Of a stretch of 15,452 bases of DNA, positions 7,394 through 14,098 are shown piece by piece (within the stretch, counting starts at the first letter, position 1; every line of letters starts with the position of its first letter). The notes beneath the pieces are model-generated. The model saw only the letters and a program-made list of their open reading frames with translations. It was not told where the DNA came from and ran no database searches. The position numbers and the translations under genes are program-made. The DNA comes from Ga0077527 sp964606765 (GTDB lineage Bacteria > Pseudomonadota > Gammaproteobacteria > Burkholderiales > SG8-41), in contig CAZSIR010000064.1 in assembly GCA_964606765.1 (NCBI GenBank), forward strand, positions 1 through 15,452, written 5' to 3'.

Positions 7394-7582
7394 TTATTTC
7401 TTCGCCTCTTCCGCTGACTTCTGGATGTTCTCGCCGGCCTTTTCGATCTCCTTGCCCACCTTCTGCACGGCGTTGTCCACGGCCTTGCCGGCGCGCTCGG
7501 CCGGGCCCTCTTCCTTCTGACAGCCCGCCAGCAAAACACCCACGATCACGACCGCCAGTACGGCACTGCTGATTTTTTGCAT
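7394..7582 (-). CDS. Small lipoprotein of 62 aa with lysine/glutamate-rich helical tail
   Basis: The protein starts MQKISSAVLAVVIVGVLLAGC: a lipoprotein signal with lipobox LLAGC and Cys21. The short mature part, QKEEGPAERAGKAVDNAV followed by GKEIEKAGENIQ, is an amphipathic charged helix like those of small Lpp/entericidin-type or apolipoprotein-like envelope peptides. Function is unknown. GGAA lies six bases before the ATG on the minus strand. It is a single-gene unit ending at the bidirectional terminator and preceded by 107 bp without a gene. Confidence 0.8.
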   Translation of the reverse strand: MQKISSAVLAVVIVGVLLAGCQKEEGPAERAGKAVDNAVQKVGKEIEKAGENIQKSAEEAKK

Positions 7583-7689
7583 TTGAATTCCGTTCGATTG
7601 TTCCGGGATGGAACCCGCAGTTTAATTGTTCCCTGCCGCCTTGCGAGGAACTATCTGGCAATAGCGGCACATCCACACAGCATGTGGAA

Positions 7690-8190
7690 TCAGGATGCGT
7701 CCGTTGCGAGGATGAATGCGGGAATGACACCCAGCCTGCGGTAACGCCGCAGCACCGGCGCCGGCAGCGAGCGGTAATGCCTGACCACGCGCCGGCATCC
7801 CGCCTCCCCGCAATTGCATTTCATGGTCCAGACATCGTCTGCACCGAGCAGCGTCGAATAATCGTGGGTGATTTCGTCGCCGGCCGCGATGCGCCTGATC
7901 GCGCGCAACGACAGGCCACGCCCGGTCTTGACGACGCCGGCATTGGGATTGCAGGAATGGTTGGCATAAGCGCCGATCTCGCCTTCCGGATCGAGGTAAT
8001 GGTCGGCGTCATACCGGAAGCAATTCTCGCCGCGGCGCGGATCCGTGTCCCAGTAACGCCAAACCACCGCAGCACTCACGACTTGGCCCCTGATACGGCA
8101 AATCAGCCCGCCTGCATCAAAACTGCGCAGGGCAACAATGCCCAGGCCGTTGCGTACGGGCTGTACGGCCAAGTTATTGGTGAAATACAT
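7690..8190 (-). CDS. SET-domain protein, putative protein-lysine methyltransferase
   Basis: This 166-residue protein is almost entirely a SET domain. The early GLGIVALRSFDAGGLI strand matches the 'G.G.fA.r.i..g..i' opening. YANHSCNPNAGV (residues 75-86) is the NHSCxPN S-adenosylmethionine/pseudoknot motif, and GDEITHDYST (104-113) is the GEELxxDY motif. A post-SET zinc site CNCGEAGC (Cys125, 127 and 132) follows, probably completed by Cys80. Such bacterial proteins use SAM to methylate lysines on unknown protein targets. The ribosome site is weak (AAAGAA), and a plausible promoter lies ~160 bp upstream. The last ~20 residues are extra to the domain. A dense + strand frame over the same bases is a shadow of this gene. 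Confidence 0.87.
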   Translation of the reverse strand: MYFTNNLAVQPVRNGLGIVALRSFDAGGLICRIRGQVVSAAVVWRYWDTDPRRGENCFRYDADHYLDPEGEIGAYANHSCNPNAGVVKTGRGLSLRAIRRIAAGDEITHDYSTLLGADDVWTMKCNCGEAGCRRVVRHYRSLPAPVLRRYRRLGVIPAFILATDAS

Positions 8191-8551
8191 TTTTGGAATT
8201 TCTTTGGTACGGGATCAATCAAAAAAGCTGCATCAGGATATTGCAAACCACGATGGCTTGCATCCGGGAGGCCAGCACATCAGTGAAACGACTCGCATGT
8301 AATGAAATCCGCCAGCAAAGCCCCAATCGCGGGAAACGGAGGTTCAACAAATCATACCAGCATACAGGGAAATGATTAACTTTTATCAATATAATCATAC
8401 ATTTATACGATTCACTGGATTGTTTGATGATGACCAGCCCCGAACCTCGAACTGCTCAACATACCGCTCCCCTTTAGGCATCAAATTTTGACAACTTACG
8501 TCGCCAAAGAAACCGAACTGCTGATACGCGAATAATCAATCCTCGGCAGCC
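8191..8551. other. Intergenic stretch at the left border of the accessory island
   Basis: No gene is supported here. It holds the presumed leader and promoter of the SET gene on the minus strand, an AT-rich patch (8370-8412), and ~100 bp of unassigned sequence running up to the cassette repeat. A perfect TTGACA at 8488 has no matching -10. The frame of the following toxin-like gene is open only from 8525, directly after a TGA, and has no start codon there. Confidence 0.5.
8351..8379 (-). promoter_or_regulatory. Possible sigma-70 promoter for the SET-domain gene
   Basis: On the minus strand TTAATC (8374-8379) and TATGAT (8351-8356) are separated by 17 bp, with a TG extended -10. The inferred leader is ~150 nt. 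The -35 match is weak and the region is AT-rich, so chance is possible. Confidence 0.35.
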
Positions 8552-8584
8552 GATGCATTTGGCAATGCACTGGGGCAGGCGCTG
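8552..8584 (+). repeat. Cassette delimiter repeat, copy 1 (encodes DAFGNALGQAL)
   Basis: The first 30 bases are identical to the minus-strand copy at 15235-15267; one C/T difference follows. Both copies encode DAFGNALGQAL in the frame of the toxin-like gene downstream. Sequence upstream differs completely and sequence downstream differs at once, so this is a sharply bounded shared segment. I infer it is the recombination boundary between the trunk and the exchangeable C-terminal module of a polymorphic toxin. Confidence 0.75.
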
Positions 8585-8659
8585 GCACAGGGTGGAGATT
8601 CTCAGCAAGTCCTGAGGCAGAGTAGTAATGATTTAGAGGAGACTTGGGCTCACGACGAT

Positions 8660-9862
8660 ATGGAAGCAGGGGCTAGGTGGACATCAGCAAATTTTGGAGC
8701 CGGTGCTCAGGCGTCCGGGATGACTAAATACACATCTGACAATGTTGCGGCCCCGATCGCAAGCGGCAACAATCTTCAATTTATGTATGCTGCCACCGCA
8801 ACGCCCACTTTCGATGTTCAGCCCGTGGTCGATGACCAAAGACAAAATAGTTTGCTGAGCATGAATGCTCTGGGTCAGTCTGATTGGGACAACTGGGATC
8901 TGATGAATGTTGGACCGCTGGGAGGGCGGGTCATCATCGGAGACCGCGCATACAGCCAGCGTGACGTGCTGGCAATTGCGGGAAGCGTGCAAGCGGGTGA
9001 AGCTGGGGTTGATCCTTTCTTAGATTCGGCTCGCAGTATATTGCGCGGCTACGGGTACCGTACTGGCGAACTTGGGAATGAAGCGATTCTCAATGGAATC
9101 ACGAACATTGACCAACGTGTTGCAATGTTGCGAGGAGATTCCAACACCAACATTACTCAACTACAACGTTCGGCATATTCCGCGATAAGTGCAAGTGACA
9201 ACGAGTTAAGTGAACGTTATGGGCTATTCACTCAAGGCCAGGTGACGCGACGCATGTCTGACGGTAGGGCGGACACGGTTAAGATTGATTTTGATCGAAA
9301 TTCTTCACGGCTTGCAGAAGCCATAGGGGTCAGTGCAGGGGAAGCACGCGCAAAAACAGAATGGGAGGTATATAGACGTGTACTGGATGCCGCTTTCTCA
9401 ACGTCTAATCTACAAACGTTACAGCTCTCAGGACTGTGGCGTCCAAGCTACGCCTTGTTTACGGAGTATTATGCAAGTAGCAGTGAAGCGAGATTCTCTG
9501 GATTGACCGGTGCTCAACGGGAACAACGACGTAATGTCGCTACAACAGCGGCAGGAATTACAGCAGGGGCTCGATGGTCTAATCTACATACAATTGGTAA
9601 TGCGATTGATATCCAAGCGATTAACGGGGTAGCTTTGAACAATGGGGTATCGCAGTTTAATAGTGCATGGAGAATTACCATTCAACCCACGCAAATTGTA
9701 ACGACATTTACAGAAAATCTGTGGCATAGCGGAGCCCGCCAAGTCCTAACACCTTGGCGGATATATCCCGATAAAAACAATCTATCTGGGTACAGACCAA
9801 ATAACCCGAATATATTTAGCCCTGATTACGTTCACCGGAATCACATACATTTCGGAATTTAG
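8660..9862 (+). CDS. Putative orphan toxin module: peptidoglycan-binding-like segment plus M15-like zinc peptidase domain (cassette 1)
   Basis: The 400 residues from the first ATG belong to a frame already open from 8525, through the DAFGNALGQAL repeat; no ribosome site precedes the ATG, and no start codon exists further up. It looks like a displaced C-terminal module lacking its own translation start. Residues ~118-160 (DPFLDSARSILRGYGYRTGEL...) resemble a peptidoglycan-binding three-helix segment. The C-terminus has His310-x2-Gly-x-Ala-x-Asp317-Ile and HRNHIHF (His392, 395 and 397), the zinc-ligand pattern of M15 D-Ala-D-Ala carboxypeptidases and endolysins. It shares WRP, DIQxIN, PWR and HRNHxHF with the gene at 14095-15237, so the two are homologues. 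The expected target is peptidoglycan in the periplasm. A + strand partner with a signal peptide follows after 14 bp. Base composition is more AT-rich than the left flank. The toxin role is inferred from layout. Confidence 0.7.
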   Translation: MEAGARWTSANFGAGAQASGMTKYTSDNVAAPIASGNNLQFMYAATATPTFDVQPVVDDQRQNSLLSMNALGQSDWDNWDLMNVGPLGGRVIIGDRAYSQRDVLAIAGSVQAGEAGVDPFLDSARSILRGYGYRTGELGNEAILNGITNIDQRVAMLRGDSNTNITQLQRSAYSAISASDNELSERYGLFTQGQVTRRMSDGRADTVKIDFDRNSSRLAEAIGVSAGEARAKTEWEVYRRVLDAAFSTSNLQTLQLSGLWRPSYALFTEYYASSSEARFSGLTGAQREQRRNVATTAAGITAGARWSNLHTIGNAIDIQAINGVALNNGVSQFNSAWRITIQPTQIVTTFTENLWHSGARQVLTPWRIYPDKNNLSGYRPNNPNIFSPDYVHRNHIHFGI

Positions 9863-9876
9863 AAAATGTTTACTAT

Positions 9877-10566
9877 ATGCTGATGAAGCGACTACTTGGA
9901 ACATTGGTAACGTGCATAATATTTGTAACTAGTGCATTTTGTGTTGCGGCGCAATCATGGAATGCTGGGCTCTGTTCAACTAAACCGCAGGAACCGGATT
10001 GTTCGTTTTTTGTCAGATACAAAAATGCAACTATTTATGAACGACCAAACACCGAAAGCAACATCGTGGGAACGCTACAATGGACCTCAATAGCACAGAT
10101 CGATTGGTTACGACTATCGGCCGCGCCACAAGGATGGTTTCCGACGTACACGATATTGGCTCGACCAGATGGGGGCAGTATCAATGTGCCGCAAGGCTGG
10201 GTTCAAATTAAAAATCTGATTCGCCAGGCGGACTTTAGAGAGGTTGTTGGTTGTTGGCCCATAGCGTCGCTAGAATACGAAACAGGTGATGCCGTGTTCC
10301 ATGCGAAATTTACTGTAAGTGGTCGCGCACAAATCGCATCAAATTCTCCAATCAATAGAGTGCCGGTGTTTTTTGTCGACGATTTGGTCCTCATTCATAT
10401 TCCTAAGGCACCGCCGATGATTTTTGGATTTGATGTGAAAACGCGCGAGATTGGGTTTAATTATCCGAATGATCTTGAGCGAATTAAGGATTCCAAGCGT
10501 TTGATTCAATTTTTTTCGGACAAGAAATTGAAGAATTGTGGATCAATGTTGAAATTAAAGAATTAA
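9877..10566 (+). CDS. Secreted SH3-like protein, putative immunity partner (cassette 1)
   Basis: This is a 229-residue protein with a Sec signal (MLMKRLLGTLVTCIIFVTSAFCVAA, then QSW), so periplasmic. Residues ~44-114 look like a bacterial SH3-type beta barrel: NATIYERPNTESNIVGTL, then GWFPTY and GWVQIKNL. A second half begins at CWPIASLEYETG. Four cysteines of the mature part (33, 42, 126 and 221) align with Cys35, 44, 119 and 210 of the protein at 13445-14098, predicting two disulfides. A second Met three codons in (9883) is equally possible as start; the ribosome site is poor. It follows the peptidase gene by 14 bp and has low GC for this genome. A periplasmic partner next to a peptidoglycan hydrolase suggests immunity, but an accessory or targeting protein cannot be excluded. 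Confidence 0.75.
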   Translation: MLMKRLLGTLVTCIIFVTSAFCVAAQSWNAGLCSTKPQEPDCSFFVRYKNATIYERPNTESNIVGTLQWTSIAQIDWLRLSAAPQGWFPTYTILARPDGGSINVPQGWVQIKNLIRQADFREVVGCWPIASLEYETGDAVFHAKFTVSGRAQIASNSPINRVPVFFVDDLVLIHIPKAPPMIFGFDVKTREIGFNYPNDLERIKDSKRLIQFFSDKKLKNCGSMLKLKN

Positions 10567-10581
10567 AAAGCTGACCTGCCC

Positions 10582-11174
10582 CGTAAGCTCCCCCGTCAAG
10601 CGGACAGTTCATAAGTAGCTTTTTCTGCGGTTTTGATCCGGTAGGCCGCAGGCGAAATGCCGTCCAAGGCATCATTCGGGTACGGATACGGGGCCAGGTT
10701 GAGGTGTACCGAGTTTCGTGAACACTTTGAAGGTAGCGGATACCTGTGGAGGCGTCAGATGGATAAGGCGCTGAGGAAGATCTATCCGGGGAGCTAGCGC
10801 ACCCGGTTCAGGAAGGAGTTCAAACTACCCAGGCAGTAGTCATCCCACCCCCTGCCTGTCGATAATGCCCTCCCCATTCAACTAGGAGAGTGCATCATGG
10901 CCCAAGAGCAAACCCGTCGATTCCTGCGTCCCGTCGGCGATCCTGCCGATCCGGACGGCTTGTTTCAGTGGATGCAGCGTTATCTGGCGCACATCCGCTC
11001 CAAAAGCTACACGCCTCAGACCCAATGGCACCAGGAACGTTACCTGCGCGATTTCATCGCCTGGTGTGATACCCGGGGCTACGCCACCCCGCGCCAGATT
11101 GACCGTGCTGTGCTGGAGGACTACCTGCGCTATCTCCAGGGCTACCGCACCCGGCAGGGGCGGCCCCTGCAGTG
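10582..11174 (+). repeat. Left inverted arm (593 bp)
   Basis: The arm pairs base for base with 12169-12761 on the other strand without net indels. By my count the outer 315 bp (10582-10896) differ at 3 positions, while the 278 bp inside the recombinase gene (10897-11174) differ at ~46. It carries an internal CAGGCAG/CTGCCTG hairpin (10830-10858) upstream of the recombinase ribosome site. Confidence 0.9.
10596..10682 (-). pseudogene. IS3-type transposase C-terminal remnant (left arm)
   Basis: The minus-strand frame ends YPNDALDGISPAAYRIK, then KTAEKATYELSA and stop. It resembles the C-terminal tail of IS3-family transposases (RPHxxLGGxxPxxY... pattern). Only ~28 residues fit and there is no upstream catalytic core, so the call is tentative. 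The mirror copy is in the right arm. Confidence 0.35.
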
Positions 11175-12090
11175 GTTAAGCCGGCAAAACAAGCTGATCC
11201 CGGTGCGCTCGTTTTTCCGGTGGCTGGCCCAGGAGCGGCACCTGCCCGCCGATCCCTCAGCCGCCATCACCCAGGGCCGGGCGCCGCAGCGCCTGCAGGC
11301 CCATACCCTGAGGCTCTCCGACATCCGGCGCCTGATGGCAAAACCCGATACCGGCTCGCCCACGGGCATCCGCGACCGGGCGATGCTGGAGACGCTGTTC
11401 AGCACCGGCATCCGCCGCATGGAGCTGGCGATGCTGCAGGTGCAGGACGTGGACCGGCGATCCGCCACGCTGTTCGTGCGCCAAGGCAAAGGGCGCAAGG
11501 ACCGGCTGGTCCCCATCGGACCCTCGGCGCTGCACTGGATCGACCGTTACCTGCGGCAGATGCGCATCCTGCACGCCTTGCCTGCGCAATCCACGCTGTT
11601 TCTGACGCGCGAAGGCCAGCCCTTCAATCTCGCCTGGCTGGGCACGGTGATCGGCGCTTACGTGAAGCAGGCCTTCCCGCACCGCAGCGGCGCCTGCCAT
11701 TTGCTGCGGCACAGCATGGCGACGCTGATGCTCGAAGGCGGGGCTGATATCCGCTATGTGCAGGCCATGCTGGGGCACGCGCAACTGACCAGCACACAAA
11801 TCTATACGCGGGTATCCATCGCCGGCCTCAAGGCCGTGCATGCACGGACCGCACCCGGCGCCCGGACCGGCCGGCGGAAGCCACGCCGGGGAGCTGGCCA
11901 GGTGCAGCCCAGCGCGGGGCCAGAAAAAACAGCGTTTCGGCAGCAGGCCCACGCCCTGTTGGAGCAGCTGCCCGCCGATGCGGGCTGGCTCGATCTGATC
12001 CACCGCGTGGCGGCTGCCGCACTGGCTGACGGGGCCATGCTGCACCCGGGTGATGTGCCCCGGCAAGGTCATGCGCCGGGCGGGGTTTAA
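10897..12090 (+). CDS. XerC/D-like tyrosine site-specific recombinase
   Basis: This 397-residue phage-integrase-family protein has an N-terminal SAM-like DNA-binding domain at ~20-120 (YLAHIRSKSYTPQTQWHQER, LSRQNKLIPVRSFFRWL). The catalytic domain follows with Arg173 (STGIRRMELAML), Lys198 (RQGKGRKDRLVPI), His268-x-x-Arg271 (CHLLRHSMATLML), His294 (MLGHAQLTSTQ) and nucleophile Tyr303 (QIYTRV), so all six key residues are present and it should be active. Residues ~310-397 extend past the usual XerC/D end with a basic, Pro/Ala-rich stretch and a short helical tail. AGGAGAG lies six bases before the ATG. The gene starts within the left inverted arm and a truncated relative lies opposite. It probably moves or inverts the element. 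Base composition is high in GC, unlike the flanking toxin cassettes, so it arrived separately. Confidence 0.92.
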   Translation: MAQEQTRRFLRPVGDPADPDGLFQWMQRYLAHIRSKSYTPQTQWHQERYLRDFIAWCDTRGYATPRQIDRAVLEDYLRYLQGYRTRQGRPLQWLSRQNKLIPVRSFFRWLAQERHLPADPSAAITQGRAPQRLQAHTLRLSDIRRLMAKPDTGSPTGIRDRAMLETLFSTGIRRMELAMLQVQDVDRRSATLFVRQGKGRKDRLVPIGPSALHWIDRYLRQMRILHALPAQSTLFLTREGQPFNLAWLGTVIGAYVKQAFPHRSGACHLLRHSMATLMLEGGADIRYVQAMLGHAQLTSTQIYTRVSIAGLKAVHARTAPGARTGRRKPRRGAGQVQPSAGPEKTAFRQQAHALLEQLPADAGWLDLIHRVAAAALADGAMLHPGDVPRQGHAPGGV

Positions 12091-12167
12091 ACCGGCGGTT
12101 TGATCCGATCTGGTCCCCCTGGGTCCTGCCGTCTTACTGCCGCGTGGCGTCGCCGGTGATCTTTTCT

Positions 12168-12446
12168 TCATTGCAGCGGCTGGCCGTGCCGGGTGCGGTA
12201 GTTCTGAAGAAACAGCAGATAGTCCGCCAGCACGGCACGGTCGATTTGTCGTGGTGTGGCGAGCTCACGGATATCGCACCAGGCGATGAAATCCCGCAGA
12301 TAGCGCTCCTGATGCCACTGGGTCTGGTGGGTGTAACTTCTAGAGCGGATGTGGGCTAGATAACACTGCATCCACTGGAACAGGCCGTCCGGATCGGCAG
12401 GATTGCCGACCGGACGCAGGAATCGACGGGTTTGCTCTTGGGCCAC
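12168..12446 (-). pseudogene. Truncated N-terminal copy of a related tyrosine recombinase
   Basis: The 92 residues from a GTG start are homologous to the first 92 residues of the recombinase at 10897 (MAQEQTRRFLRPVG, then DPDGLFQWMQ). About 13 amino acids but ~46 bases differ, so most changes are synonymous and the copy came from a sibling gene under selection, not from recent duplication. It stops at TGA just after GQPLQ, where the homology ends abruptly; the catalytic domain is absent. It could still bind DNA as a regulator, but a remnant is simpler. Confidence 0.8.
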
Positions 12447-12761
12447 GATGCACTCTCCTTGTTGAATGGGGAGGGCATTATCGGCAGGCAGGGGGTGGGA
12501 TGACTACTGCCTGGGTAGTTTGAACTCCTTCCTGAACCGGGTGCGCTAGCTCCCCGGATAGATCTTCCTCAGCGCCTTATCCATCTGACGCCTCCACAGG
12601 TATCCGCTACCTTCAAAGTGTTCACGAAACTCGGTACACCTCAACCTGGCCCCGTATCCGTACCCGAATGATGCCTTGGACGGCATTTCGCCTGCGGCCT
12701 ACCGGATCAAAACCGCAGAAAAAGCTACTTTTGAACTGTCCGCTTGACGGGGGAGCTTACG
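12169..12761 (-). repeat. Right inverted arm (593 bp)
   Basis: This is the reverse-complement partner of 10582-11174. It contains the truncated recombinase start and the nearly identical 315-bp outer part (12447-12761). Its outer end abuts the PemK-like pseudogene at 12762. Confidence 0.9.
12661..12747 (+). pseudogene. IS3-type transposase C-terminal remnant (right arm)
   Basis: Mirror of the left-arm remnant: frame YPNDALDGISPAAYRIK to TFELSA-stop, differing by one residue (Phe for Tyr). Upstream in the same frame are ~20 more open residues without recognisable motif. Confidence 0.35.
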
Positions 12762-13075
12762 CTCCTGGTGCCATTTCCTTTTACCGACCAGGTAGGCACC
12801 AAGAAGCGCCCGGCAGTCATTATCAGCAGCGCTGCCTATAACAGATCACTGCGCGACTTGGTGATCATGGCGATCACCACAGCCAGCTGAGACCCTCAGG
12901 TGCGCTCGGCGAAGCGCTGGTGGCCAACTGGCAGGTTGCCGGACTGCTTACTCCCTCGGCCATCAAACCCGTCATCACCACCATCGAGCAGACACTCGTT
13001 ATCCGCCGCCTCGGTCAACTTACAACCGAGGATCAGCAGGCATTAAGGGGCGCCATCTCCAAGATCGTTGGCTAA
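12762..13075 (+). pseudogene. PemK/MazF-like toxin pseudogene, 5'-truncated and frameshifted
   Basis: From the element edge the frame reads LLVPFPFTDQVGTKKRPAV, then SSAAYNRSLRDLVIMAITT, the N-terminal core of PemK/MazF-type mRNA interferases. It then hits TGA. Skipping two bases ('AC' within 12876-12880) restores SQLRPSGALGEALVANWQ, AGLLTPSAIKPVITTIEQ and LTTEDQQALRGAISKIVG-stop, the normal C-terminal half. The start codon and first few residues are missing at the junction with the right arm, and no antitoxin gene is seen. The gene is thus inactivated twice. Its high GC resembles the left flank more than the toxin cassettes. Confidence 0.8.
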
Positions 13076-13444
13076 CCGCTCCCGCGCGTAGTGGACATTA
13101 CGAAAGACATGGTATTTTACAAGCAGCTGACTTGCTTATTTCTGAGCGCTTACGCTGATCCTACTTACTCCGGCGGCTGCAGCGCTGGCGGCGCGTAGGG
13201 CAACTGAGCCGTTAGCCATTGTCAATTCCGTAGCATGGGCTTCGCTTTCCGATGGGCTGGATCGGAAATCCGTGCCTAGCTCCTTTTATTCTTTTATTTT
13301 GAGCCCGTGAATTCCTAGATGGCCATTTTTGATAAAAAAATGATGGCCTAAGAGTGGGAAACACTATTCTTGACCGGTGAAAATTTTTTGATTAAGTCAC
13401 TTACCCTGGTCCGACCTGTCTTGCTGGTGATATCTGCACGTTCG
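13076..13444. other. Non-coding stretch between PemK pseudogene and cassette 2
   Basis: No gene is supported. It contains an 8-bp stem hairpin, TTTCCGAT/ATCGGAAA (13246-13253 with 13261-13268), and a looser hairpin GGCCAT...ATGGCC with T/A tracts inside (~13320-13350). The latter lies downstream of the minus-strand immunity-like gene and may act as its terminator, though no clean T-run follows. The composition shifts here from GC-rich to AT-rich, marking the junction of pieces. Confidence 0.45.
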
Positions 13445-14098
13445 TCATTGGGTTCGTGGTCTAGATGAGCAACCACTAAGCGCATCGCGATCAAACAAAG
13501 TCTGAGAATAGATTTCTGCATCCCGGAAAAAGATCTTTCCTACTGAATCGACATGCCCCATCATGATATTCGTGCGATTTTGGACGTGGACTAACCAAAT
13601 CAAGTTATTCCATGCATAAACTTGAATCCTTCGGTCGGCGTTCCACTCCTCCAAACCGCGCACTTCACCTGTCCCATCAGGATTAAAGTTGGCCACAAAC
13701 TCACGATGAGGGAAAGATCCTCGAATAGTCTTGATCGGCCAGCACGCGATTACAGGCTTGAAGACACTAAGTGGCACGACCCTTTTCTTTTCTACCCAAC
13801 CTTCGATTTTCTCTGCGCGCGAGACTGGTAGCCAACCTTTTGCATTGCCCGAGATATTTGGAACGTCCACTGTGATATTTATTAGAAATGAATAAGTATT
13901 CACCACAGGCGAACTGGTATTCGGACTTGCGTATATGGGCGCATTTTTTGCCGCTACCACGTAAATACATGCATCAGGTGACGGCCGCTCCATACAATTT
14001 AGCTTTGCATGAGCAAAGCCTGAACTAATGGTGAGGATATATGCAAGTAATACTGACCATCGAAATTTCAGATTTATAAGTCGTGTTTGTCTGTTCAT
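13445..14098 (-). CDS. Secreted SH3-like protein, putative immunity partner (cassette 2)
   Basis: The 217 residues include a signal peptide (FRWSVLLAYILTISSGFAHA, then KLNC). The mature part matches the cassette 1 partner in order: Cys35-x8-Cys44, KNAPIYASPNTSSPVV, the SH3-like GWLPV and GWVEKKRVV, ACWPIKTI with Cys119, and Cys210 near the end. Identity is low overall, as usual for immunity families that track divergent toxins. Its ATG overlaps the TGA of the peptidase gene (ATGA, 4 bp), so translation is coupled. Weak CAGG lies upstream. The presumed role is periplasmic protection against, or assistance to, the adjacent peptidase; no known family name is claimed. Confidence 0.75.
   Translation of the reverse strand: MNRQTRLINLKFRWSVLLAYILTISSGFAHAKLNCMERPSPDACIYVVAAKNAPIYASPNTSSPVVNTYSFLINITVDVPNISGNAKGWLPVSRAEKIEGWVEKKRVVPLSVFKPVIACWPIKTIRGSFPHREFVANFNPDGTGEVRGLEEWNADRRIQVYAWNNLIWLVHVQNRTNIMMGHVDSVGKIFFRDAEIYSQTLFDRDALSGCSSRPRTQ

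Larger units (their letters stand above)
10582..12761. mobile_element. Tyrosine-recombinase element with 593-bp inverted arms
   Basis: This is a 2180-bp unit bounded by matching CGTAAGCTCCCCC ends in opposite orientation. It contains a complete tyrosine recombinase gene, a truncated inverted relative of its 5' part, and ~990 bp of unique centre. On the left it begins 15 bp after the immunity-like gene; on the right it ends inside the 5' part of a PemK/MazF-like gene, so it truncated that gene or was joined to it by rearrangement. I found no clear target duplication in the flanks. It may be a transposon, an invertible segment or a fusion of two sibling elements. Confidence 0.7.

Noticed and set aside
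7684..8286. 200-residue + strand ORF over the SET gene
   Set aside because: It is a shadow of the minus-strand SET gene, whose motifs are unambiguous; no family features on +.
8488..8516. Perfect TTGACA as promoter of cassette 1
   Set aside because: No -10-like hexamer at 16-18 bp spacing, and the downstream frame has no start codon nearby.
10708..10796. Short + strand frame TEFREHFEGSGYLWRRQMDK... in the left arm
   Set aside because: Protein-like but too short, no start or recognisable family; antisense to the other remnant frame in the same arm.
11257..12171. 304-residue minus-strand ORF over the recombinase
   Set aside because: Antisense shadow in GC-rich coding sequence; the + strand carries all catalytic residues of the recombinase.
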